Assembly: GCF_000979455.1 (NCBI RefSeq)
Contig: NZ_JJOY01000014.1
Location: forward strand, 53,278 to 117,277
DNA length: 64,000 nt
Source: Methanosarcina sp. 2.H.T.1A.6
Lineage (GTDB): Archaea; Halobacteriota; Methanosarcinia; Methanosarcinales; Methanosarcinaceae
Reading direction: 5' to 3'
In this document: piece by piece, positions 39,908-50,724 of the stretch
Layout of the letters: each line of letters opens with the position of its first letter
Position numbering within the stretch: the stretch's first letter is position 1
Made by a program: the position numbers and the translations under genes
The notes under the pieces: generated by a model
Databases searched by the model: none
Told to the model about the DNA's origin: nothing
What the model saw: only the letters and a program-made list of their open reading frames with translations

Positions 39908-40603
39908 CTATGGACCTCCAGCCTGATTTAACAGGTCGGAATTTCCGAAATTCTCTGAGATTATTGCATATGCGATTTCTGCTGCCTTTTCATATGATTC
40001 GGAAAATCCATTCCAGACACTCTCGCTTTCAAGGACTTTCCAGAGAAGAGCTTTCCTTTTCCTCTGCTCCTTTACGTTCAGTTTGAGGTAAGTCCTCAGT
40101 TCGTCCTGAAGCCGGATCATATCGGAATATGCAGGAGTTATCACGCCTTCGATCTGCCTGCGGGTGTATTTCGAGACCGCCGGACTGTGCCCAAGGGTGG
40201 AGATCCCTATTACAAGGTCTCCTCTTTTTATGACTGAGGGGATTACAACATTACCTAAAGCATCCACCTGATTAATCAAAATATCGCTTTCCCCTGCAAT
40301 ATCAGTGATTTTCCGGTTAAGTTCGGAACTGCTGGTTGCAGGAATAACAAGAAAAGCCCCTGAAATGATTTCCCTTAGCTCGGAATCCGCTGCCGCCGTA
40401 AGGTCAAGCCGGAGCAGCCTTACCTGCCCTGATGCTTCAAGTTCCTGCAGCCTTTCGGAAAATTCCAGGCTGACAACGATAGTATCCGCACAGCCGCAGA
40501 AAAGCTCAGCCTTGCGCTCCCCAACAGAGCCGCCTCCGAAAATCACGATTTTCCTGCCTGAAAGGTCAAGCATTAGGGGGAGAAAATTATTTGTTCCAGC
40601 CAT
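39908..40603 (-). CDS. Precorrin-2 dehydrogenase / siroheme synthase-like (CysG N-terminal type)
   Basis: 231 residues, matching the bifunctional or monofunctional precorrin-2 dehydrogenase family (Met8/SirC/CysG N-terminal half). The NAD-binding start FLPLMLDLSGRKIVIFGGGSVG is diagnostic, with GDLVIGISTLGHSPAVSKYTRRQIE in the central family block. It makes sirohydrochlorin from precorrin-2 and perhaps inserts iron. It lies 43 bases downstream of ahbB, so siroheme supply and its decarboxylation are encoded together. There is no fused uroporphyrinogen-III methyltransferase domain, and none is encoded elsewhere in the window. Confidence 0.92.
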   Translation of the reverse strand: MAGTNNFLPLMLDLSGRKIVIFGGGSVGERKAELFCGCADTIVVSLEFSERLQELEASGQVRLLRLDLTAAADSELREIISGAFLVIPATSSSELNRKITDIAGESDILINQVDALGNVVIPSVIKRGDLVIGISTLGHSPAVSKYTRRQIEGVITPAYSDMIRLQDELRTYLKLNVKEQRKRKALLWKVLESESVWNGFSESYEKAAEIAYAIISENFGNSDLLNQAGGP

Positions 40604-40646
40604 TTTCAGGGACCTCGATATATAAGATGAATTAATTAGTCAGCCC

Positions 40647-42711
<2,065 letters not shown>

Positions 42712-42953
42712 GGCAATCAGAGATTAATGGTTTATATTAATGGAAGTCAGAGATTTAATGGAAGTCGGAGGGAAATGAGATTTACAAATTAACGATAATT
42801 AGGAAGTAAAAATCATAATCTGAAGACTGAATATAAATCAGAACCAATTTTACTTAAAGTTAATCTAATTGAAACTTGAGAGGTCATATTAATAAAGTAA
42901 TATTAATATTCTGCCATTTCAAACAATGACCTGTGAAAAGAGAAGAGGAAGTC

Positions 42954-43117
42954 ATGTATTCATCCGAATGGTGGACTGAAGATTTTATTACTATATTACT
43001 ATGACACTTCAATCTCCGCCTGAGCAGAAGGATGCTCGGACAGATTACATCAGTTTGAGAATCCGCAGCCCGGTAGGAAAATACTTTCTGGATAACGATA
43101 TAGCATTTGGAAGTTGA
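42954..43117 (+). CDS. Two overlapping micro-ORFs (16 and 38 codons), tentative
   Basis: The first frame (42954-43004, 16 aa, begins MYSSEWWTED) has GAGGAA a few bases upstream. Its TGA overlaps the ATG of a second frame (43001-43117, 38 aa, containing ISLRIRSPVGKYFLDNDIAF) in the ATGA arrangement typical of coupled genes. Either they are real micro-proteins or the second is the remnant of a longer gene. I recognise no family. Low confidence. Confidence 0.25.
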
Positions 43118-43150
43118 GCATTAGTGGCGGGACTAGTCTTAAAATTACTG

Positions 43151-43226
43151 AAAAGCTTGCAAAAAAGAAGCTTGCAAAAAAGAAGCTTACAAAAAAGAAG
43201 CTTACAAAAAAGAAGCTTACAAAAAA
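43151..43226. repeat. 15-bp tandem repeat, about 5 copies
   Basis: Unit AAGCTTACAAAAAAG (two copies with G for A at the seventh base), contiguous from 43151 to 43226. In one frame it reads as a Lys/Leu/Thr-rich run, but there is no ribosome-binding site and no sensible protein around it. It lies beyond the 3' end of the 43293 gene. Confidence 0.9.
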
Positions 43227-43292
43227 CAGGAATAAACTACTTCAAAATAGGTTTTATGTGAGTCTGACCCCCATTTTTCAATTTTTCCTTTT

Positions 43293-43721
43293 TTACGTCA
43301 TTTCTGTAATGAACACGTTGAATTCTCCACTTTCATTGATTAGTTCAAAGATTACAGTGTTTGTAAGGTGTGGAGTTGAATAATAGGTTGCTGACATATT
43401 TTCAGATACAATATGGTAATGATAATCCCCGGATGCGAAGTACAAGTACCCATCCTTAAATGGGTTTGACCATTTTAGTAAAAGCTTTTTTGGTTTTTCT
43501 ACACTTACAGTTTGTCCTGAATTGAGCTGATAATTTGTTTCTTCAAAATACTCTCCGTTGTATCCAGTAATTCTGATGGTTGCGTTATGTGGGTGTTCAT
43601 CATAATTCGTGATCGTATAAAGTGGTTCGATTGTCGTGAACGCCAGTGGTGCTATAATAAGAAACATCATAAAAAAAAAGAAAATTAAAACTACTGCCAT
43701 TATTTTATTAAATAGACTCAC
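43293..43721 (-). CDS. Membrane-anchored hypothetical protein
   Basis: 142 residues. A single N-terminal transmembrane helix (MAVVLIFFFFMMFLIIAPLA) is followed by about 110 extracytoplasmic residues predicted to be mainly beta strand, rich in aromatic and Asn residues (YTITNYDEHPHNATIRI, LNSGQTVSVEKPKKLLLKW, GDYHYHIVSENMSATYY). The layout suggests a small immunoglobulin-like or beta-sandwich domain held at the outer face of the membrane, with several possible N-glycosylation sites. There is no operon partner. I do not recognise a family. Confidence 0.65.
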   Translation of the reverse strand: MSLFNKIMAVVLIFFFFMMFLIIAPLAFTTIEPLYTITNYDEHPHNATIRITGYNGEYFEETNYQLNSGQTVSVEKPKKLLLKWSNPFKDGYLYFASGDYHYHIVSENMSATYYSTPHLTNTVIFELINESGEFNVFITEMT

Positions 43722-43916
43722 CTTATCACTCCTTTGTAAAGTAGCAAAATAACAATTTTTGTTGTTCTGTATATATGCGAAGGCGTTCCTTCTGAAAATT
43801 ATGCTTCATAATTGCACACTTCAGGAGAGATTCCTCGCTTTTGTTTGTATTATCAACGCGTATTCTTAACAAGAAAAAAAATGAAGAAAAAGATAAGCTA
43901 TTCAGGATAGCATCTT

Positions 43917-46208
43917 TTATCCCCTGAAGGAATCAACCCATTCCGGCCTTTCAGGAGGATTATTTGCCACCATATATCTCCACTCTTCATCAGTCAATCG
44001 TTTTCCCGGAGGCTGCCAGAACTCATAATAACTCATTACAGGACCTGCCCCGAGTACTATCCTGCCATCTGGCTGCTTATAGGCTACAACTATCAGGTCC
44101 AGTTTTCCGGTCCCTTCTTCCAGAACTCCAGCAGGAGATGTGTAAACATCCGCAACCAGAGTGGACATCTGAGACTTTATATCCACATTCTCAAGCATTG
44201 GAGCTATGTTTTGTCCGAAATTCCTGATGAATTTGTACTCTGCATCTGTCAGTTCTTTGTTTTCAAGCTCTTTAATAGAGATTTTCAGCAGTATTTCAAG
44301 AGTGTTTTCAAGAGTTGTGAAATCTTCATCTGACTGTTCATCAAGAACTTCCATTTCCGCCAGCCCGCTGTGTGCCATTTTAGTAAGGGCAAGCATCCTT
44401 GCATAAAATTCTGGAACTGGTTCCACATATCCCTGAACACGTTTTTCTTTCGGGGGAGGAGGACCTGTAAAGTACTCCTGCTTTGCATAGAGGATAGTAT
44501 CATGCCTGAGCTCGGTCCAGGAAGCAAGGGCTGCATTAAGCTGTTTATCTTCCCAGGCTTTATTTTGCATGAAGGTGGGATACCCTTCGGGATAGCTTAC
44601 AAGGAGAGGCTTTAAAGCATATAGTTGAGCCCAGTAGAGGTTTTTATTCCAGTCCTCCTCATCAAAAGCCCCAAATTCTTTTTCGAGAGACCGGTAGCGG
44701 TTTTTGTAGGCTTCATTTTCAGAAACACCCATATTTTTCAGGTGTTCTCTGGCCCTTTCAGAACCGAGGAGGCTCATGATGTTCAGGGCTGGAGGATTGA
44801 GCTTCTGGAGAATATAGGAGTCAGGAATGTAGCGCTGACCCATGAACCTGAAACCTTTTGCGGCCTCAAAGGTTTCGTTTTCAGTTTCAGGGCCTGCCGG
44901 AATTAGTTTCCCGGTTCCGCCGTAGATTTTGGGGCTTTCATATTTATCCAGCTCGGTAATCAGTTCTGCAAGGCTTTCGTTGTCAAAACTCACTCCGGAT
45001 CTATCATTCCCAAAAACAGTATCCAGAGCTGTTGCATATTCATATGGCCCCAGGTCATCGGAAAAACCTACATAGAAAGCCGTCACGTAATAAATTCTGT
45101 CCCAGCTTTCCCGAATGTTTTTGTCCCTATCAAAATTGTCAGAAATTAAAAAGGCCTGCATAGTCTGAATTCTTTCTTCATTTTCCTGGTACTCTGCAGC
45201 TAATTCTTCTGCCGTTGATTCTTCTTCAGTAATCATGTCCGACTGAAGGAACATACTTATTCGACCGTGCCACATCATGGTCTTGAAATATTTCTCCAGG
45301 ATTTCCGAGTTAGTGTAGTGTCCTCTGGGCACATACTGAGAATAATCTTCGTTGTACTTGAAAATAGGAGAGGCTTCAAAGCCTTTATGAGCTTCTATAA
45401 GAGCAAGCTCGGCTTCAACATCATCTTTTACAAATTCAGGAACCTTAAACTGAGACTTTATCTGATTCTCTTCTGGCTGGAGCAGGCTCAAAGCGACCGT
45501 AAAGTATGCAACATTTCTTCTTGCAGCTTCCTTTTTCCCCCCTGATGCGCTGTTATAATCATATATGGAGGCTTCAAGAAGAGCTTTGTCAAGTTTCCAG
45601 AGCTCGGAGTAAAATTCCTCAGATTCTACCCTTTTTAGCGTCTCATCAAACTGGATGTGATAAAGGTGAAGAAGAGAATCCGACGTAATGAAGATAGGAA
45701 CATCAGCTATTTTCAGGTCTCGATAAGTTTCATTTACCAGTGTTTTCCCTGTTATCAATTGATTTTCGGAATCTTCACCTGCGAGTACAACAAATCCGTT
45801 TTTGTACAGCAAATTCCTGCTTTCGTTTGTAAGGGGAATTTTCTGAGTGAAATCGTTATAATTTGCAATTTCGGAAGCCTTTAGGGGCAGAGAATAAGCA
45901 GGAACTTCAGGCTCGAACTGCAGATTTTCTTTACTGTAATATCCGGAAAAGGAGCTTTGCTTTTCAAGGGTATTGCTCTTTTCGGAGAAGGTTTCTTCAG
46001 GAGCAGCTTCTGCGGCATTATTAAATGAACTGTCCTGATCATCTATTACTTCTTCCGGTCCTACGGTATCATTTAATGATCCTTCCAGGTTATCTGTCAT
46101 TTCTTCCGGCCCGGTCTCATTGACCAGCCCGCTGCTGCTGTCAATGCAGCCTGATCCTGAGATCAGCGAAAACACCAGTAAGAAGACTATCAGTGCCCTT
46201 ATTTTCAA
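43917..46208 (-). CDS. DUF3160 family lipoprotein
   Basis: 763 residues. The N-terminus is a lipoprotein signal (LIVFLLVFSLISGSGCIDSS), so Cys22 is the probable lipidated residue. An acidic Asp/Glu/Ser-rich spacer (about 25-95) precedes the globular part. That part has the DUF3160 pattern: ITSDSLLHLYHIQFDETL, PRGHYTNSEILEKYFKTMMWHGRISMF, ASWTELRHDTILYAKQ and VADVYTSPAGVLEEGTGK. The family is secreted and of unknown function in bacteria and archaea. The start is TTG 46206-46208 with GAGGG seven bases upstream. The 530-base upstream region contains strong hairpins and a promoter that may form its leader. Confidence 0.85.
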   Translation of the reverse strand: MKIRALIVFLLVFSLISGSGCIDSSSGLVNETGPEEMTDNLEGSLNDTVGPEEVIDDQDSSFNNAAEAAPEETFSEKSNTLEKQSSFSGYYSKENLQFEPEVPAYSLPLKASEIANYNDFTQKIPLTNESRNLLYKNGFVVLAGEDSENQLITGKTLVNETYRDLKIADVPIFITSDSLLHLYHIQFDETLKRVESEEFYSELWKLDKALLEASIYDYNSASGGKKEAARRNVAYFTVALSLLQPEENQIKSQFKVPEFVKDDVEAELALIEAHKGFEASPIFKYNEDYSQYVPRGHYTNSEILEKYFKTMMWHGRISMFLQSDMITEEESTAEELAAEYQENEERIQTMQAFLISDNFDRDKNIRESWDRIYYVTAFYVGFSDDLGPYEYATALDTVFGNDRSGVSFDNESLAELITELDKYESPKIYGGTGKLIPAGPETENETFEAAKGFRFMGQRYIPDSYILQKLNPPALNIMSLLGSERAREHLKNMGVSENEAYKNRYRSLEKEFGAFDEEDWNKNLYWAQLYALKPLLVSYPEGYPTFMQNKAWEDKQLNAALASWTELRHDTILYAKQEYFTGPPPPKEKRVQGYVEPVPEFYARMLALTKMAHSGLAEMEVLDEQSDEDFTTLENTLEILLKISIKELENKELTDAEYKFIRNFGQNIAPMLENVDIKSQMSTLVADVYTSPAGVLEEGTGKLDLIVVAYKQPDGRIVLGAGPVMSYYEFWQPPGKRLTDEEWRYMVANNPPERPEWVDSFRG

Positions 46209-46254
46209 GTAAAATCCCTCACATTTTAACTGAAGCAGGTAAATTCAGAGAAAA

Positions 46255-46380
46255 CTAAAAAATTTAAGTAACGTTTCCCGGAAGGCATGACCAGGCAAGC
46301 CTTGAGACCCTCAAACCTGGCACAATCATGCCTCTGGAACGTGGAGTTCAGGCGAAGCTGGAAAGTACTTTTGAACTCCA
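46255..46380 (-). ncRNA. Candidate small RNA (or structured leader of the DUF3160 gene)
   Basis: On the minus strand a TATA box (CTTATATAGG, centred about 46404) predicts a start near 46380. Exactly there begins a hairpin with 9-bp perfect arms, TGGAGTTCA/TGAACTCCA (46372-46380 and 46342-46350). A second, longer stem-loop follows: GGCATGA/TCATGCC (46284-46290, 46326-46332) enclosing CCAGG/CCTGG and TTGAG/CTCAA. A run of six Ts at 46257-46262 comes next. Promoter, two hairpins and T-tract together have the form of a 120-130-nt sRNA. The alternative is a leader continuing into DUF3160 (start 46208). No protein-coding frame is present. Confidence 0.5.
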
Positions 46381-46399
46381 TAATTGACTTTTAACAGAC

Positions 46400-46519
46400 C
46401 CTATATAAGTTTTCTAGCCAGATCATCAAACTGACAGGCTTCACACAATTTTCAAGTATGTAATCGACCCTCTAAGTTATGATAGTTTGAGACTCTGGTC
46501 AGAAAACTTATAAGGTAAT
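46400..46519. repeat. Long imperfect inverted repeat carrying outward-facing TATA boxes
   Basis: The left arm (about 46400-46432: CCTATATAAGTTTTCT, then CCAGAtCATCAAACT) matches the reverse complement of the right arm (about 46487-46516) over roughly 30 bp with few differences. Each arm ends in a TATA-like CTTATA(TA)GG pointing outward. The spacer is about 55 bp. It could be a small mobile element with inverted ends, or a two-way promoter; no clear target duplication was found. Confidence 0.6.
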
Positions 46520-46740
46520 AGCTGCCACAGCTGTTTTCCGCGGATAAAAAAGAATGGTCCCCAGTCTTCGGGTATTTACGTCGATATTCAAACCAAAATC
46601 TGAAATCCAGGTAACTACATGTCGGATCGTCGGTATTAAGGATTGAAAATTAAAGATAAAAAAGAAGTGATTTGCGGCGGAGAGTGTATATAAATTGGAG
46701 TGGATTTTGGGGGAGAGAGGCCGCACTCACTGTATTACCT

Positions 46741-47838
46741 TTATTCCAGCAGGGTCCTGGGATTAATAAAACCACTCCTCAGCATATGGTCGGCAAGCAC
46801 AAGGGCAACCATGGCTTCGGCAACCGGCACCATGCGCGGAGGAATCGTGGGATCGTGACGCCCTTTGATTGCAATTTCGGCATTTTCATTAGTTGAGAGG
46901 TCAACGGTTTGCTGAAGTTTACTTATGGAAGGAGTGGGCTTTACTGCTGCACGGCAGACGATGTCCAGGCCCGATGAGATTCCTCCGAGGATGCCGCCTG
47001 CGTTGTTGCTCGAACAGGTAATTTTTCCGTCTTCCATGCGGAAGGAATCGTTCATTTCACTTCCGCGCATACGGGCAGCCTCAAACCCGGCTCCGATTTC
47101 AAAGCCTTTGACTGCAGGGATGCTCACAAGAGCCTTTGCAAGATCTGCATCCAGCCTGTCAAATACCGGTTCTCCGAGACCTGCAGGCACGCCTTTTGCA
47201 ATAACCTCGACAATTCCGCCGACGCTATCTCCTTCCTGCCGCAGGGCTGCAACTTTTTCAAGCATATTTTCAGCAGCTTCAAGGTCGGCACAACGCACAG
47301 GGGTTTTTTCCACGTTTTCAAGGATTTCTTCGAAAGACAGGGGTTTTGCCCGGATTCCGCCAAGTTCCAGCACATGCCCGGCTATCCGGATTCCGTAATG
47401 GGAAAGCAAAAGTTTTGCAAGAGCCCCGCCTGCAACCCTGCCTATTGTTTCCCGTGCAGAAGACCTACCTCCCCCGCGGTGGTCCCTCATTCCGTAACGG
47501 GCCATGTACGTAAAATCGGCATGCCCGGGGCGGGGAGTGTCTTTAATAGCATCATAAGAAGAAGACCTGGCATCAGAATTCCAGACCAGCATGGAGATGG
47601 GAGTGCCTGTGCTCATGCCTTCGAAAATTCCTGAAAGTATCTCCACCCTGTCAGCTTCGCTTCTGGGAGTGGAAACCTCACTCTGCCCCGGGCGCCTTCT
47701 GTCCAGTTCTTTCTGGATGTCGGCTTCGGAGAAAGGAAGACCTGCAGGCAGCCCATCAACCACGACACCTACAGCCCTGCCGTGGGACTCTCCCCAGGTC
47801 GTGATTTGAAACATCTGCCCGAAAACGTTTCCAGCCAT
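46741..47838 (-). CDS. aroC: Chorismate synthase
   Basis: 365 residues, standard length. It eliminates phosphate from EPSP to form chorismate using reduced FMN, closing the shikimate pathway. The three classical signatures are present: [19 protein letters not shown] at the N-terminus, [28 protein letters not shown], and the C-terminal [20 protein letters not shown]. It lies five bases downstream of a CDF transporter gene on the same strand, so the two are probably co-transcribed although functionally unrelated. Confidence 0.98.
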   Translation of the reverse strand: MAGNVFGQMFQITTWGESHGRAVGVVVDGLPAGLPFSEADIQKELDRRRPGQSEVSTPRSEADRVEILSGIFEGMSTGTPISMLVWNSDARSSSYDAIKDTPRPGHADFTYMARYGMRDHRGGGRSSARETIGRVAGGALAKLLLSHYGIRIAGHVLELGGIRAKPLSFEEILENVEKTPVRCADLEAAENMLEKVAALRQEGDSVGGIVEVIAKGVPAGLGEPVFDRLDADLAKALVSIPAVKGFEIGAGFEAARMRGSEMNDSFRMEDGKITCSSNNAGGILGGISSGLDIVCRAAVKPTPSISKLQQTVDLSTNENAEIAIKGRHDPTIPPRMVPVAEAMVALVLADHMLRSGFINPRTLLE

Positions 47839-47843
47839 GCATC

Positions 47844-48734
47844 TTAACTGGTTTTTTTGCTATTTGATTCTTGGGGTAAGGCAGGTTCAAGGTGTACAAC
47901 CACATCAGTAACGTCTTTGTACTCAACCTTCAGCATTTTGCTTACCCTGTGAGCGATAAAGTGTGCATCTTCAAGAGGCAGGTCAGACCGCACAAGCACA
48001 TGCATATCTATCCGGATATCGCCCATGCCTCCACGAGTCCGGATTTTGTGGCAGCCGAGTACCCCCTCAATTCCTAAAACAAGGTTGCAGATCTCTTCTT
48101 CTTCAAGCCGGGACATGTCAAGCAGAACCTTTGAACTCTCTTTCATAATCCTGAACCCGGCCCTGAAGATAAGGAAAGAAATCAGAAGGGCTATTATAGG
48201 GTCAAGCAGGGGAAAACCTGACCGTATCGCAACCAGACTTACAATAACCGAGAAAGAGACATAGATATCACTTTTAGTGTGCATGGAGTCCGCAATCAGT
48301 ACCGAGCTCCTCAAGGCTACCCCTTGCCCATGTTCATAGCGAGTGACCAGGTAGTTCACACCCATTGTCCCGAGCATAATGATAAAGCTCAGGGCTGTTA
48401 CCCCGGGAGTGCTCCGTACAAGAAAACGATCCAGAGCATTTTGGAAGATCTCAAACCCGACAAACAGAAGCAAGACAGCTATAAAAATCGAAGCAACTGT
48501 TTCGTACTTCTGGTGGCCGTAAGGATGTTCCCTGTCAGGAGGGCGGGATGCAATAAAAATTCCCACAAGACCCACAATATTGGATACCCCGTCAAAAAGG
48601 GAATGATATCCGTCCGCAGTCATGCTTAAGGTGCCGGTTAATGTCCCGTAAATGATTTTAGCAAAAGCTACGGCAAGGTTCAGGAAAAGTACAAGAACAA
48701 GAACTTGCTGAACTTTTTTGAACCTATGTATCAC
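47844..48734 (-). CDS. Cation diffusion facilitator family transporter
   Basis: 296 residues with six predicted helices. The metal-site motifs are HSLFD in [17 protein letters not shown] and HTKSD in [16 protein letters not shown] (HxxxD in helices 2 and 5), with the loop [14 protein letters not shown] cytoplasmic domain of about 90 residues ([20 protein letters not shown] onward) ends with [14 protein letters not shown], typical of CDF dimerisation domains. It probably exports Zn, Fe or Mn. It differs clearly from the CDF protein at 4-999 and is not a recent duplicate. Confidence 0.93.
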   Translation of the reverse strand: MIHRFKKVQQVLVLVLFLNLAVAFAKIIYGTLTGTLSMTADGYHSLFDGVSNIVGLVGIFIASRPPDREHPYGHQKYETVASIFIAVLLLFVGFEIFQNALDRFLVRSTPGVTALSFIIMLGTMGVNYLVTRYEHGQGVALRSSVLIADSMHTKSDIYVSFSVIVSLVAIRSGFPLLDPIIALLISFLIFRAGFRIMKESSKVLLDMSRLEEEEICNLVLGIEGVLGCHKIRTRGGMGDIRIDMHVLVRSDLPLEDAHFIAHRVSKMLKVEYKDVTDVVVHLEPALPQESNSKKTS

Positions 48735-48904
48735 CAGATGGCACCCCCATATGTGAACTGCAAAACACAGGAATACGGAACGACAGAAACAAAAGGTTTA
48801 GTATAGCCGGAAGACGCTGTTGTTAGATAGTAACTTACGTTTTATATTATAATATTCTGCTGTCCCGAACTAGCAAACCAGAAAAATGTAAAAAAGAAAT
48901 AGAA

Positions 48905-49006
48905 AGTGGAAAAGAAATTAAAAGTGGAAAAGAAATTAAAAGTGGAAAAGAAATTAAAAGTGGAAAAGAAATCAAAGTGGAAAAGAAATCAAAGTGGAAA
49001 AGAAAA
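48905..49006. repeat. 18/17-bp tandem repeat, about 5.8 copies
   Basis: Unit AGTGGAAAAGAAATTAAA at 48905-48922, 48923-48940 and 48941-48958, then two 17-bp variants ending AAATCAA and a partial copy. It fills most of the gap between the ribB stop (49013) and the upstream region of the CDF gene. Confidence 0.9.
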
Positions 49007-49012
49007 GGTGTT

Positions 49013-49756
49013 TTAGCACCCTGAGCCTGTCCACAACATATAGGCTTCAACTATTTCCTGCCCTTCGAGGAAGACAAGCCCGTGATCTTTGCCATATTCT
49101 TTTGATTTTTCTTTTGAAAGGGCTTTCCCATTTTCATCATCCAGCATCTCGCAGACAACCATTGCAGGGGTAATTCCTGCCATTCTGGCGAGGGCAACTG
49201 AAAGCTCTGTCTGGCCCATGCGTTCATCGAGAAGCCCTTCGGCAGCCCGGAGGAGAGCCACATGCCCGGGAGTCCGGAACTCGTTTCCAAACCGGACTCC
49301 GTTTCCGGAGAGGGAGTTTTCCGTGATTTCCCCGATTTTTCTGATTGTAAGGGCTCTTTCAAGATCAGGGATTCCTGTTCTTGTATCCCTGTGGTTGACC
49401 CAGATGGAAAAAGAGGAATGTGAATCGTACTTAAGGTCCCCATCTTTTTCAACAACTTCTCCGAGGGATTCACTTGTTTTACTGGCTTCCCGGACAATAT
49501 CTGCCATAAAAGGCAGCCTGAGCTGTTTTGATGCCACAGGATCTACTGCCACACAGATAAGCCCTCCTGCGTCTTTCCGCATCCACTTAACGTCCGTGTA
49601 AGTGACAGCCTTTGCAGGGATCACAAGATCTGTTTCTCCTTCCCTGGAGTCCGAGTCATAGATCTGAATCATTTTTCCGTCACGCAGGGCTTCCAGTGCC
49701 CTGTTGATGTTCTCATTACTATACTTCAGGCATTCGCATACTGTACTCTCGCTCAT
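49013..49756 (-). CDS. ribB: 3,4-dihydroxy-2-butanone 4-phosphate synthase
   Basis: 247 residues. It converts ribulose 5-phosphate to the four-carbon precursor of riboflavin. The acidic metal and substrate motif DSDSREGETDLVIPA is near residue 35; AGGLICVAVDPVAS and TPGHVALLRAAEGLLDERMGQTEL are family blocks, and VCEMLDDENGKALSKE closes the active site. Its ATG overlaps the stop of rbkR (ATGA at 49753-49756), so the two are translationally coupled and presumably controlled by RbkR. Confidence 0.97.
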   Translation of the reverse strand: MSESTVCECLKYSNENINRALEALRDGKMIQIYDSDSREGETDLVIPAKAVTYTDVKWMRKDAGGLICVAVDPVASKQLRLPFMADIVREASKTSESLGEVVEKDGDLKYDSHSSFSIWVNHRDTRTGIPDLERALTIRKIGEITENSLSGNGVRFGNEFRTPGHVALLRAAEGLLDERMGQTELSVALARMAGITPAMVVCEMLDDENGKALSKEKSKEYGKDHGLVFLEGQEIVEAYMLWTGSGC

Positions 49757-50430
49757 TCCTGTCCCTCCATACCCTGCTTTTTTACCCGTGTCACAATTCT
49801 ATCTCCGTCTTTCAATTTCAGGGCATCCCTGAGTTTTACCGGTGCAATAATCTCAATTAAATCCGATGGGTAGTGCGTCCTGTCAGGAACGACCACAGCA
49901 GCTTCTATGCCCTCTACTTTGAGAGGATAACAATTCCCGCCTCCGAAAGTGCGTTCTCCATCATTAAAACCTTCTATCCGGACTGCGGGCATTTCTAGCA
50001 GCCTGTTTCGAAGAGCCGAGCTGTTTTCAGAAAGCTGCACGTTCAGAGTACCCGGGAAAGGTACAAAATGCAGTTTTTCTTCAAATTGCTTCCTGTATCC
50101 GGGGATGTTTATATAGTACTGACCTTCACCAAGACCTTTAAGCACATTTCCTTCAAGTTCCAGGGTATCAGGCTCTGAGGAAAAGATCCTGTTGTATTCA
50201 ACGTATTCGTTCTTTAGGATTTCAATCCCTTTTTCGGTCATTTTTATCAACTGGCCACCGGGGACTATCTTTCTTTCAATTAACCGCTCTTCTTCCATCT
50301 GTTTTAGCTTTCTTGCTGCGGTTTTAGAGCTGTCCCCCGTATGCTTGTGAAACTCACTCGAAGAGACCTTAACATTTTTGTTTACTGCCCCTCTGAGGGC
50401 AAGTTTCTTCAGGTATTCAATGTCCGGCAC
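49753..50430 (-). CDS. rbkR: RbkR: winged-helix regulator fused to CTP-dependent riboflavin kinase
   Basis: About 225 residues. An N-terminal winged helix (VSSSEFHKHTGDSSKTAARKL, with wing GGQLIKMTEKG) is followed by the archaeal CTP-dependent riboflavin kinase domain (EGNVLKGLGEGQYYINIPGY, FPGTLNVQLSE, FNDGERTFGGGNCYPLKV, LKLKDGDRIVTRV). The fused form is known as RbkR, which makes FMN and represses riboflavin genes. The longest frame to 50499 would run through the promoter and operator, so I place the start at GTG 50428-50430 (family-like VPDIEYLKKLAL) or GTG 50437-50439. It leads the rbkR-ribB operon. Confidence 0.9.
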   Translation of the reverse strand: MPDIEYLKKLALRGAVNKNVKVSSSEFHKHTGDSSKTAARKLKQMEEERLIERKIVPGGQLIKMTEKGIEILKNEYVEYNRIFSSEPDTLELEGNVLKGLGEGQYYINIPGYRKQFEEKLHFVPFPGTLNVQLSENSSALRNRLLEMPAVRIEGFNDGERTFGGGNCYPLKVEGIEAAVVVPDRTHYPSDLIEIIAPVKLRDALKLKDGDRIVTRVKKQGMEGQE

Positions 50431-50456
50431 TGTCGGCACCCTTATTGCCTTAATTT

Positions 50457-50479
50457 TGAGATGCGTCTCAATTATGAGA
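50457..50479 (-). promoter_or_regulatory. Probable RbkR operator: three alternating TGAGA/TCTCA half-sites
   Basis: On the plus strand, TGAGA (50457-50461), TCTCA (50466-50470) and TGAGA (50475-50479) alternate with exact four-base spacers, forming two overlapping inverted repeats, one of which (TTGAGA-TGCG-TCTCAA) is perfect. On the minus strand a TATA-like TTTTATTATAA lies just upstream (about 50497-50508), placing the transcription start on the array. A repressor bound here would block rbkR-ribB. That RbkR is the binder is inference. Confidence 0.5.
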
Positions 50480-50622
50480 TGTAAGACTACGCATTTCATT
50501 ATAATAAAACTTTTGATATCAGACAGGACGGGAGGATAGAGGAATCAGTATTCCGAATGGTGATATAAAAAGTTTTATGAAACAACTAAGTAGAATAGAG
50601 AGAATTGGAAAACATACCTGCC

Positions 50623-50724
50623 ATGACACAGCAGATCAATATCGAATGCCACTCATGTTCGCCTGAGGAATCACACACTACTGGCATTTCAAGCCTTCTT
50701 TCCCACGCGCCGAGCGCCTCTTGA
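50623..50724 (+). pseudogene. N-terminal remnant of a HVO_0476-type zinc-finger gene
   Basis: 33 codons. The start, INIECHSCSPEE after MTQQ, closely matches the N-terminus of the intact zinc-finger protein 430 bases downstream ([12 protein letters not shown] after MIRE), including the first CxxC pair; similarity fades after about 16 residues and the frame stops at 50722. It has its own TATA-like box. It is most simply read as a truncated duplicate; a real 33-residue metal-binding micro-protein is the alternative. Confidence 0.45.

Larger units (their letters stand above)
42712..43292. other. Intergenic region upstream of ahbD: promoter, two tiny overlapping frames, repeat array
   Basis: AT-rich spacer between ahbD and the 43293-43721 gene. 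It probably holds the ahbD promoter near 42720-42900. Two small plus-strand frames (42954-43117) and a 15-bp tandem array (43151-43226) are listed separately. Nothing else is supported. Confidence 0.4.
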
